This document shows positions 34,553-42,392 of a DNA stretch of 64,000 nucleotides, piece by piece. The stretch's first letter is position 1. Each line of letters begins with the position of its first letter. The stretch comes from Pseudomonas aegrilactucae (GTDB lineage: Bacteria > Pseudomonadota > Gammaproteobacteria > Pseudomonadales > Pseudomonadaceae), in the NCBI RefSeq assembly GCF_019168305.1, contig NZ_JAHTBI010000054.1, positions 26,288 to 90,287 on the forward strand, given 5' to 3'. A model generated the notes under the pieces. It searched no databases. It had not been told where the DNA came from and saw only the letters and a list, made by a program, of their open reading frames with translations. A program made the translations under genes and the position numbers.

Positions 34553-34689
34553 GCCGGCGCGGCTGAAAATCATTTACTCACGCTCGTGAAAAATCCTTCA
34601 GAAGCCTCTTACAAGCCCGTGAATGCTCTGCTAAACCTGTTCATGCCTTGATAGAATTCCCCCATCTTTTCCAAGCAGGGATCGCCCAG

Positions 34690-36255
34690 ATGCGCATGAA
34701 TTTGCCCGTCACCGAGCATGAAAGAACCTTTCCCAGCGAACAGCGGCTGATCTCCACCACCGACCTCAACAGCCGCATCACCTATTGCAATGACGCCTTT
34801 GTCGCGATCAGCGGCTTTACCTACGATGAACTGGTCGGGCAGACGCACAACCTGGTGCGCCATCCGGACATGCCGGCGTCGGTGTTCGGCCATATGTGGG
34901 AAACCATCAAGCAAGGCAAACCCTGGATGGGGGTCGTCAAGAACCGCTCGAAGAACGGTGACTACTACTGGGTCAGCGCGTATGTCACGGCGATCTACGA
35001 AGATGGCCGTATCAGTGGCTACGAATCGGTGCGCTCGGTGCCCAGCCGCGACCAGATACGTCGCGCCTCGGCGTTGTACGCGCGCCTGCGCCAGGGCCGC
35101 GCCGCGATTCCCTGGACAGCGCGGGCCGGTGCTCAACTGGCGCACGGCTGGCCGCTGATCGTTGCCGGCCTGCTGTCGGCGGCGGCCTACCTGTGGTTGG
35201 CGCAATACGCGGCATTGGGCGTGTTGATGGCCAGCCTGCTGGGTGCCTGGTACCTGATCGAGGCTCGGCAGAACCAGGTGATCCGGCGCACGTTGTCCGA
35301 GCATCCCAAGGCGTTCACCAGCCCATTGGTCGCGCTGACCTACAGCGACAACCACGGCCTGCAGGGCCAGCTGGACCTGGCGATCCTGAGCGAGGAGGCG
35401 CGCCTGCAGACTGCTCTCACACGCCTTGTGGACGCGGGCATCGGGGTCAAGGCGCGGGCGGCACAATCGTCCGACCTGTCGGGTGCCCAGGCGCAGATGC
35501 TCGACCGCCAGCGCAGCGAGACCGACCAGTCGGCCACTGCCATCGCGCAGATGGCCGCGACCATCCAGGAGGTCACCCACAATGTGCAGAACACCGCCAC
35601 GGCGGCCTGCGATGCCGACCAACTGACGCAGCAGGGCAGCGATCTGGCGCAGCAGAGCCTGCGTGCCATGGGCAGCATGGCTGATGCGGTGACCGAGATC
35701 GGCCACGCAGTGAACGAACTGGCCGGGCAGACCCAGTCGATCGGCAGCGTGGTGGACGTGATCACCTCGATTGCCGAGCAGACCAACCTGCTGGCGCTCA
35801 ATGCCGCGATCGAAGCTGCTCGCGCGGGGGAACAGGGGCGCGGTTTTGCGGTGGTGGCCGATGAGGTGCGCTCACTGGCTCAGCGCACCCGCACCTCCAC
35901 CCAGGAGATTCACCAGATCATCGCCTCGCTGCGCGCCGGTGCCGAGCGTGCGGTGAGCAGCGCCAGCCGCGGCGAGCAGATTTCGCGTGACAGCGTGCAC
36001 AGCGTCGAGGCAGTGCAATCGGCGCTGGTCGGCATCAGCCAGGCAGTCAGCCGCATCACCGGCATGAGCCAGCAGATGGCGACGGCCTCCGAGCAGCAGA
36101 GCCATGTGGCCGAGGACATCAACCAGCAGATCACGCGCATCGCCCAGTTGTGCGATCACACTGCCGGGCAGGCCAAGCAGGGCGCCGAGATCAGCCAGGA
36201 CCTGGAGCGCATGGCCGATTACCTGCATAGCCTGGCGGAGCGCTTCAACCGCTGA
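34690..36255 (+). CDS. aer: Aer-type PAS-containing energy-taxis receptor
   Basis: The 521-residue receptor has one PAS domain at residues about 20-110, with the Aer signature GQTHNLVRHPDMP that contributes to FAD binding, and no periplasmic domain. Two close hydrophobic segments around residues 150-190 anchor it. The cytoplasmic MCP signalling hairpin includes NLLALNAAIEAARAGEQGRG and FAVVADEVRSLAQRT. It would sense redox state and signal through CheA/CheW. P. putida has several Aer paralogues; this location corresponds, from memory, to aer-3 (PP_4521). The ATG at 34690 is followed by a second in-frame ATG at 34696. Confidence 0.9.
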   Translation: MRMNLPVTEHERTFPSEQRLISTTDLNSRITYCNDAFVAISGFTYDELVGQTHNLVRHPDMPASVFGHMWETIKQGKPWMGVVKNRSKNGDYYWVSAYVTAIYEDGRISGYESVRSVPSRDQIRRASALYARLRQGRAAIPWTARAGAQLAHGWPLIVAGLLSAAAYLWLAQYAALGVLMASLLGAWYLIEARQNQVIRRTLSEHPKAFTSPLVALTYSDNHGLQGQLDLAILSEEARLQTALTRLVDAGIGVKARAAQSSDLSGAQAQMLDRQRSETDQSATAIAQMAATIQEVTHNVQNTATAACDADQLTQQGSDLAQQSLRAMGSMADAVTEIGHAVNELAGQTQSIGSVVDVITSIAEQTNLLALNAAIEAARAGEQGRGFAVVADEVRSLAQRTRTSTQEIHQIIASLRAGAERAVSSASRGEQISRDSVHSVEAVQSALVGISQAVSRITGMSQQMATASEQQSHVAEDINQQITRIAQLCDHTAGQAKQGAEISQDLERMADYLHSLAERFNR

Positions 36256-36332
36256 ATTGCCTGGCTCCCACAGGGATGTGGGATCGTTTTACGGGCCTGT
36301 TGTGGCACACTTCGCCCCCTCAGGAGAACCCG

Positions 36333-36927
36333 ATGTCCAGAATTCACTGCGAGCGCTGCCTGCGCCCCCCAATCCCATTGCCTTTGTGCCTTGATCCCCA
36401 GCCTTGCGAGTCGCACGCGGGTGGTGCTGTTGCAGCATCCCAGCGAGGTGAAGCATGCGTTGAATACCGCGCGCCTGGCGGCGTTGGGGCTGCGCAATGC
36501 CGAGTTGCGGGTGGGCGAGGTGTTCGAGGACATGGCGCAGTGGCTGCAGGTGCCGGGGTACCGAACGGGTTTGCTGTTTCCCGGGGAGGATGCCCAGGTG
36601 CTGCAGGGGTATGGCGCCGATGAGCGGCCATGGTTGCTGGTAGTGCCTGACGGCACCTGGCGCAAGGCACGCAAGCTGTTGCACCTGAACCCGCTGTTGG
36701 CCGCGTTGCCACGCGTCACGCTGGGGGCGGTGCAGCCGTCGCGCTATCGCGTGCGCAAGGCGCCGCAGGAGGGCGCATTGTCGACGGTGGAGGCGGTGGC
36801 GCAGGCGTTGAATGCGCTGGAGGCTCCGCTGGTATTCGATGAACTGCTGCGCCCCTTCGATGCGCTGATCGAGGGGCAGATTGCGGCGATGGGGCAGCAG
36901 ACGTACGCGCGTAATCATGTGCGCTGA
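36333..36927 (+). pseudogene. tapT: tRNA-uridine aminocarboxypropyltransferase (DTW domain, TapT/YfiP) with +1 frameshift
   Basis: Translation from the ATG at 36333 (AGGAG 6 bases upstream) gives MSRIHCERCLRP. The continuation, QSHCLCALIPSLASRTRVVL and the rest of the DTW protein to TGA at 36925-36927, lies in the next frame. Removing one C from the run of six at 36365-36370 restores a 197-residue protein with the N-terminal zinc cysteines CERC and CLC, the QHPSEVKHALNT motif and the DGTW motif. TapT installs the acp3 group on U47 of tRNAs. As it stands the start frame runs into nonsense. This may be true inactivation, phase variation or a homopolymer base-calling error. Confidence 0.85.
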
Positions 36928-36957
36928 CTGGCTGTCTGCCTTGGCAAGCCTTTATGA

Positions 36958-38313
36958 CTAGCGCTCGCGCAACGCCTCGGTGCGCGCCTTGAGCACCGGC
37001 TTGAGCAGGTAGTCGAGCACGCTCTTGTGCCCGGTAATGATGTCCACCGTTGCCGTCATGCCGGGGATGATCAGCAGCGGCTTGCTGTCGCCGCCCAGGT
37101 GGTTCTTGTCGGTACGCACCTGGATCAGGTAGAACGCGTTGCCCTTGTCGTCGGTCACGGTGTCGGCACCGATCAGTTCCAGCCTGGCCTTCAGCCCACC
37201 GTAGATCGTGTAGTCATACGCGCTGAACTTCACCATCGCCGTTTGCCCCGGATGCAGGAACGCGACGTCCTGCGGGCGCACCTTGGCCTCGATCAGCAGG
37301 TTGTCTTCCAACGGCACGATCTCCAGCAGATCGCTGCCCGGCTGCACCACGCCGCCGATGGTGTTGACCTTGAGCAGCTTGATGATGCCGTGCACTGGCG
37401 ACACTACCGTGGTACGTGTCACGCGGTCGTCGATGGCGATGCTGGTGGCGGTGATCTTCGACAGCTCGGTGCGCTTGTCATTGAGTTCCTTGGCGGCCTC
37501 GGACCGAAAGCCGGCCTCGGACTCCTCGATCTTGCTGCGGATCTCCGCCACCGCCGCTTCGGCCCGCGGTATCGCCAGGCTGGTGGCGTTGAGCGAGCCG
37601 CGCGCCTCTACTGCGCTGCGCTTGAGGCGCAGGATCTCCACCGGCGAGATGGCCCCGCTGCCCACCAGCGGCGTCGACATGTTGAGTTCCTGTTGCAGCA
37701 GCGCCAGCCCCGAGCGGTACTGCTCGAGCTTGGAACGAAACTCGGCCAGCTCCTGGGTCTTCTGGCGCAGTTGCTCGCTCAGGGTCTGTTTCTCGCTGTT
37801 GAGCCGGCGCTGGCGTGACTGGAACAGCGACAGCTCGTCTTCGGCCACCTGCGGCGCCTTGCTGCGTACCTCTTCGGACAGCTGGAACGGCCGGCCCTCG
37901 GCCTCGGCCGACAGGCGCTCGACCTGCGCGGTCAGCGCATAGCGGTCGGCCTCGCTTTCGCCCTTGTTGGACAGGAACCGCGTGTCATCCAGGCGCAGCA
38001 AGGTGTCGCCCTTGTTCACCATCTGCCCTTCGCGCACGAAGATCTCGGTGACGATGCCGCCCTCCAGGTTCTGGATCACCTGCACCTTGCTCGACGGGAT
38101 CGCCTTGCCTTCGCCCATGGTCACCTCGTCGAGTACCGCGAACTTGGCCCAGATCAACGCGATCAGCAGCAAGGCCGCCGCCAGCCACACGGTCACCCGC
38201 GACAGGCGCGGGGAGTCCTGCAGCGTGGCCCCGGCCAGCTCCGGCATGTAGTCGCGTTCGGCGGTCTTGCCAAAGCTGCGGATGTAATCGCCCAGACCGG
38301 TCAGTGCGGACAT
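36958..38313 (-). CDS. type I secretion membrane-fusion protein (HlyD/LapC type)
   Basis: The 451-residue adaptor has a cytoplasmic N-terminus, one transmembrane helix at residues about 40-58 and a lipoyl half-motif around VIQNLEGGIVTEIFVREGQ. A long coiled-coil hairpin covers residues about 100-290, followed by a beta-barrel C-terminus with PGMTATVDIITG. This is the HlyD/LapC organisation, bridging the ABC protein and the TolC channel. GGGAG lies 7 bases before the ATG. It begins 11 bp after the ABC gene and is the last gene of a TolC-ABC-HlyD operon that diverges from the giant adhesin, its presumed substrate. Confidence 0.92.
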   Translation of the reverse strand: MSALTGLGDYIRSFGKTAERDYMPELAGATLQDSPRLSRVTVWLAAALLLIALIWAKFAVLDEVTMGEGKAIPSSKVQVIQNLEGGIVTEIFVREGQMVNKGDTLLRLDDTRFLSNKGESEADRYALTAQVERLSAEAEGRPFQLSEEVRSKAPQVAEDELSLFQSRQRRLNSEKQTLSEQLRQKTQELAEFRSKLEQYRSGLALLQQELNMSTPLVGSGAISPVEILRLKRSAVEARGSLNATSLAIPRAEAAVAEIRSKIEESEAGFRSEAAKELNDKRTELSKITATSIAIDDRVTRTTVVSPVHGIIKLLKVNTIGGVVQPGSDLLEIVPLEDNLLIEAKVRPQDVAFLHPGQTAMVKFSAYDYTIYGGLKARLELIGADTVTDDKGNAFYLIQVRTDKNHLGGDSKPLLIIPGMTATVDIITGHKSVLDYLLKPVLKARTEALRER

Positions 38314-38324
38314 GCTGATACTCC

Positions 38325-40478
38325 CTAGAGTGCCGAGCCGACTCGGCCCTTGCGCAGCGCATCGATGACCGCGTCCTTGGGCCCGTCGGCCACCACCTTG
38401 CCGTTGTCCAGCACCAGCAGGCGGTCGACCAGGCTGAGCATCGAGGTACGGTGGGTGACCAGCAGCAGGGTCTTGCCCTGCACCCAGCCCAGCAGGCGCT
38501 GGCGCAGCTGGTCTTCACTGCTGTTGTCCATGTGGCTGGTGGGCTCGTCCAGCAGCACGATGGGGGGTTCGAGCAGCATGGCACGGGCCAGCAGCACGGT
38601 CTGGCGCTGGCCGCCCGACAGCAGCATGCCGCGCTCGCCCACCGGGCGGTCGAAACCTTGCGGGTGCTGGCGGGCCAGTTCGCTCACGCCGGTCAGTTCG
38701 GCCACTTCGAGCATGCGCGCATCGCTCACGTAGCGCGCGCCCAGGGTCAGGTTGTCCCGCAGGCTGCCGGCCAGCAGCGGCAGGTCGTGGGCAACATAGC
38801 CGACCTGCTGGCGCAGGTCGGCGATATCCAGTTGGCGCAGGTCGAGGTTGTCCAGCAGGATCTGCCCTTCCTCGGGCTCGTAGAAACCCATGATCAGGCG
38901 CGCCAGGGTGCTCTTGCCCGAGCCGCTGCGGCCGATGATGCCGATGCGCTCGCCAGGCGAAACCTTGAAACTCACCGTGCTCAGTGCCGGGGCGTTCTGC
39001 CCGGCGTAGCGAAAGGTCACCTGGCTGACCTCCAGCGCGCCCCGCAACTGGGTACGCTCCAGTGGCTGCTGGCCGGCCGGGCGCTCCTGCGGCAGGGCCA
39101 TCAGCGCGTCAGTGCTGTGCATGGTCAGTTGCGCCTGCTGGTAGCGGGTGATCAGCCCGGCGATCTGCCCCAGTGGCGCCAGTACGCGGCTGCCGAGCAT
39201 ATAGCTGGCGACCAGCGCGCCGACGCTGAGGTTGCCGGCGATGATGCTGTAGACCCCGGCGACAATGGTTGCCATGCCGCACAGTTGCTGGATGAACAGG
39301 GTGCCATTGGTGGCCAGTGCCGAAAGGTTGCGCGCATGCACGTCGAGGCGGGTGAGGGCGCCGTGGGTGCTTTCCCACTGGTACTGGCGCTCGCTTTCGG
39401 CGCTGCAGGCCTTCAGGGTTTCGAGGCCACCGAGGGTTTCGATCAGCAGCGCCTGGCGAATCGCGCCCAGGCTCAGGCTCTTTTGCACGGTATCGCGCAG
39501 GCGCACCTGGATGAACAGGGCGAAGGCGATGGTGACCGGGAAGGCCACCAGCGGGATCACCACCAGCCAGCCGCCCAGCAGGCCGATCACCAGCAGCATC
39601 AGCACCACAAAGGGCAGGTCGATAACGCTGGTCAGGGTCACGGCGGTGAGAAACTCGCGCAGCCCCTGGAAGTCGTGGATGCTCTGGGCAAAGCCGCCGA
39701 TGGTGGCCGGCCGGGCCTTCATCGACATGCCGGTGATGCGCTCGAACAGGGTGGCCGACAGGATCAGGTCGGTTTTCTTGCCGGCCTGGTCCAGCAGGTG
39801 CGCACGTACCACGCGCAGCACCAGCTCGAACAAGGTGCCAAGCATCAGGCCGATGACCAGCACCCATAACGTGGAGGTCGCCTGGTTCGGCACCACGCGG
39901 TCGTAGGTCTGCATCACGAACAGCGGCACCATCAGGCCCAGCAGGTTGATCAGCAGGCTGGCCAGCAGGGCATCGCTGTAGAGCCAGCGGGACTGCTTGA
40001 GGGTATCGCGAAACCAGGCGTTGACCCGTGGCAGCAGGGGCGAGCGCAGGTCTTCGACTTCGTGGCGCGGGCGTGCGAACAGGGCCTGGCCGCTGTACAC
40101 CTCGGCCAGTTCCTGACGGCTGACCCATTGCTCGCCGCCCTCGGCTTCACTGGGCAGGATCAGCGCCTGGCCGTCGTCGCCCCAGCGCCGCAGCACCGCG
40201 CTGCGCCCGTCGTTGAGCAACAGCAGCACTGGCAGGTTCAGCGCCGAGATCGCGCCCAGCTCGCGGCGCAGTATCCGCGCCTGCAGCCCGGCCCTGGCGG
40301 CGGCGCGCGGCAGCAGCTCAAGGGTCAGGCGCTGCTCGGCCAGCGGCAGGCCGGCGCACAGGCTGGTGCGGCTGACTGAGGCGCCGTGCAGCTTGCACAG
40401 GATCAGCAGCCCATCGAGTAACGGATCATCGAAGCTCTGGCGTGGGTCTGCCGAGCTCGCCGGTTGCAGGCTGGTCAT
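38325..40478 (-). CDS. type I secretion ABC transporter (HlyB/LapB type)
   Basis: The 717-residue protein has an N-terminal C39-peptidase-like domain (residues about 15-135) without a conserved catalytic Cys-His pair, as in RTX and LapA exporters that do not cleave a leader. The membrane domain covers about 160-440. The ATPase has GRSGSGKSTLARLI, LSGGQRQTVLLARAML, IVLLDEPTSHMD and VTHRTS. AGGAG sits 6 bases before the ATG. It is 27 bp after the TolC-like gene and 11 bp before the HlyD gene. The target is expected to be the divergent RTX adhesin. Confidence 0.92.
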   Translation of the reverse strand: MTSLQPASSADPRQSFDDPLLDGLLILCKLHGASVSRTSLCAGLPLAEQRLTLELLPRAAARAGLQARILRRELGAISALNLPVLLLLNDGRSAVLRRWGDDGQALILPSEAEGGEQWVSRQELAEVYSGQALFARPRHEVEDLRSPLLPRVNAWFRDTLKQSRWLYSDALLASLLINLLGLMVPLFVMQTYDRVVPNQATSTLWVLVIGLMLGTLFELVLRVVRAHLLDQAGKKTDLILSATLFERITGMSMKARPATIGGFAQSIHDFQGLREFLTAVTLTSVIDLPFVVLMLLVIGLLGGWLVVIPLVAFPVTIAFALFIQVRLRDTVQKSLSLGAIRQALLIETLGGLETLKACSAESERQYQWESTHGALTRLDVHARNLSALATNGTLFIQQLCGMATIVAGVYSIIAGNLSVGALVASYMLGSRVLAPLGQIAGLITRYQQAQLTMHSTDALMALPQERPAGQQPLERTQLRGALEVSQVTFRYAGQNAPALSTVSFKVSPGERIGIIGRSGSGKSTLARLIMGFYEPEEGQILLDNLDLRQLDIADLRQQVGYVAHDLPLLAGSLRDNLTLGARYVSDARMLEVAELTGVSELARQHPQGFDRPVGERGMLLSGGQRQTVLLARAMLLEPPIVLLDEPTSHMDNSSEDQLRQRLLGWVQGKTLLLVTHRTSMLSLVDRLLVLDNGKVVADGPKDAVIDALRKGRVGSAL

Positions 40479-40505
40479 GGGCTACTCCTGAAACGACGCA
40501 CCGGC

Positions 40506-41879
40506 TCAGCGCATGTCGGGCAAGGTGGCGTCGCTTCTGATTTCGCTGCGGGCGATGGCCTCCGGCGGCAAGGAAATCTTCTGCTTGCTCAGCAGCTCGC
40601 CCATGTTGGCCAGTACCCGGTACATCGAGAACTCCTCGGTGTAGCGCACTTCGGTGTAGCGGCGGTTGGCGTTGTACAGCTCGTTCTCGCTGTCGAGCAC
40701 GTCCAGCAGGGTGCGCTGGCCCAGGCCGAACTGGTCCTGGTAGGCGGCGCGCACGCGGGTGGTGGTATCGGCGTATTCACGCGCGGTGGGGGTCTGCAGG
40801 CGGGCGTTGGTCATGGCGTTCCACGACAGCGCAAGGTTCTCGTTGAGGGTGCGCAGGGCGTTGTTGCGGATGTCCATGGCCTGGTTGATCTTGTGCGCAT
40901 CCGACTGCAGGCGGGCCTTGTCGCTGCCGCCCCTGAACAGGTTGTAGCTCATCACCACGCCGGCCCGCCAGTCGCTGTTGGCGTGCCCGGGTTCACCGGC
41001 GATGTTGTTGTTGGCACCCGTGGCAAGCTCTGCATCCAGGCGCGGGTAGAAAGGTGACTTGGCCACTTCGTACTGCTGTTCGGCGGCCTGGATGTCGGCC
41101 TGTGCCGACTTCAGGTAGGGGTTGTTCTGCAGCATGCCCTGGCGTGCGCTGGTGAGGTCGGTGGGCATTTCACCCTTGATCGATACCGGGGTTTCCAGCT
41201 CGTCCGGCGCACGCCCGACCACACTGATGAAGTTGGCTTCGGCATCGGCCAGGTCGACCTGGGCGGTGTACAGGTTGTTGTCGGCCAGCGCCCGGCGTGC
41301 GGTGGACTGGTCGAGGTCGGCATTGCTGCCCACCCCCCGTTCGCTGCGCAGGCCGATCTGGTCGTTGACCCGCAGGTGTGCCTGCAGATTGTTCTTGGCC
41401 AGGCTCACCAACTCGCGGCGCTTGAGTACCTCGAGGTACACCTCGATGGCGCGCAGGGCAATGGTTTCGGAGGTGGCCTGCACGTAGTAGGCGCGCGAGT
41501 TGACCACAGCCTCCGTGCGCGCCACTTCATTGGAGGTGTTGAAGCCGTCGAACAGCATTTGCCGCAGGCGCAGTTCGGACTGGGTGTAGTTCAGGGTTTC
41601 CTTGTTGTGGTTGCGGCTGCCGTCGGCATTGAAGCCCCGTGTGTTGGTGTTGTCGGAGCGTTCCCGGCCGTAACCTGCCACCAGGTCGACCGTGGGAAAG
41701 TAGCCCCCGCGTGCGGCCTTGACATCCTCGTCGGCAGACAAGCGGTTATTGATGCCTGCTTTGTTCTCCGGGTGATAGTCCACGGCGCTCTGCACCGCCT
41801 GGGACAAGGACATTGCCTGCGCGTTGGCGCAAACCATGGCAAACAGAATGGCGCTGCTCAAAGGGGTCAAAACGCGCAT
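40506..41879 (-). CDS. lapE: outer-membrane channel of type I secretion (TolC/LapE type)
   Basis: The 457-residue TolC-family protein has a signal peptide ending at about NAQA and then two repeats of the helical outer-membrane-factor fold, for example LSQAVQSAVDYHPENKAG and GLGQRTLLDVLDSENELYNA. The family is annotated as agglutination protein or LapE in Pseudomonas. Two ATGs occur; the one at 41879 was chosen because AGGGAG lies 9 bases upstream, whereas it abuts the ATG at 41888. It is the first gene of the secretion operon. From memory, KT2440 has lapE alone at this chromosomal place and uses it for LapA export. Confidence 0.9.
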   Translation of the reverse strand: MRVLTPLSSAILFAMVCANAQAMSLSQAVQSAVDYHPENKAGINNRLSADEDVKAARGGYFPTVDLVAGYGRERSDNTNTRGFNADGSRNHNKETLNYTQSELRLRQMLFDGFNTSNEVARTEAVVNSRAYYVQATSETIALRAIEVYLEVLKRRELVSLAKNNLQAHLRVNDQIGLRSERGVGSNADLDQSTARRALADNNLYTAQVDLADAEANFISVVGRAPDELETPVSIKGEMPTDLTSARQGMLQNNPYLKSAQADIQAAEQQYEVAKSPFYPRLDAELATGANNNIAGEPGHANSDWRAGVVMSYNLFRGGSDKARLQSDAHKINQAMDIRNNALRTLNENLALSWNAMTNARLQTPTAREYADTTTRVRAAYQDQFGLGQRTLLDVLDSENELYNANRRYTEVRYTEEFSMYRVLANMGELLSKQKISLPPEAIARSEIRSDATLPDMR

Positions 41880-41970
41880 GGGGTACATCTCCCTGATCTC
41901 TTGTGAATCCCACGGTCGCCAAAAAAATGACGAAAAATGAAGATCAAACCGTTTCAGGCTTGTAACAACA

Positions 41971-42002
41971 GAGCTAAGAACATTTATCAGGCGAGCTAAG
42001 AA
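41971..42002 (-). promoter_or_regulatory. direct repeat GAGCTAAGAA spaced by two helical turns
   Basis: GAGCTAAGAA occurs at 41971-41980 and again at 41993-42002, exactly 22 bp apart. They lie 92-123 bp before the start of the lapE-like gene. Same-face tandem sites are typical of transcription-factor binding. The regulator is unknown. Confidence 0.45.
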
Positions 42003-42263
42003 GTATTTCTCATAACCGCTATGCGAAAAAAAAACTTATGCGGTGCCGGAAAACCAAGACATTGTTCTACTCAGGTAGCCCGTCAACAAAGCGCTAGGGT
42101 GCTTTTCCGGGTATCGATGAAAGTTCCAGATTTTTTGCAGCACTAGGGCATGGATGTGGCGGAGGGAAGGAAAGCACAGCGATTTTGGCGACAATTTTTT
42201 GGCAGATAGCCAGGTGCCAGATCGCGGCAGCCTTCACCGGAGCGTTGTGGGGCTGACTGCATT

Positions 42264-42278
42264 GATTTCATTGAAATC
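42264..42278. promoter_or_regulatory. perfect palindrome GATTTC-ATT-GAAATC upstream of the adhesin
   Basis: The 6-bp arms are perfect, with a 3-base centre, 115-129 bp before the adhesin ATG. The flanking bases also read TTGAT-N4-TTGAA, which is 8 of 10 for an Anr/Fnr box, so either a dyad operator or an oxygen-control site is possible. Confidence 0.4.
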
Positions 42279-42392
42279 GACGCGATCGGTTTGGATGGTG
42301 TTCTCCGACTCGGCCTGGCGATCATCACGTCGGGCTACGCGATACCCCTGGCACTTTTCTGCGAAAAACCCTTCGGCGCGGGAGGCGTGCAC

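Larger units (their letters stand above)
41880..42392. other. 513-bp divergent intergenic region between secretion operon and adhesin
   Basis: This is the longest non-coding stretch in the window, with two AT-rich parts (41925-42030 and 42105-42210). It must hold the promoters for both the export operon and the adhesin. I see the two repeats listed separately but no confident -35/-10 pair and no convincing FleQ site. The stretch from 42393 backwards is in frame with the adhesin for 34 codons, but the ribosome site places the start at 42393. Confidence 0.6.

Noticed and set aside
36256..36310. Possible fifth REP element after the Aer gene
   Set aside because: Only a short GGCTCCCACAGG-like piece is present. 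There is no palindromic core, so it is at most a remnant.
41934..42120. FleQ-type box in the adhesin control region
   Set aside because: GTCA-like and TTGAC-like fragments are present, but none reaches a reasonable match to the GTCaNTAAAtTGAC consensus.
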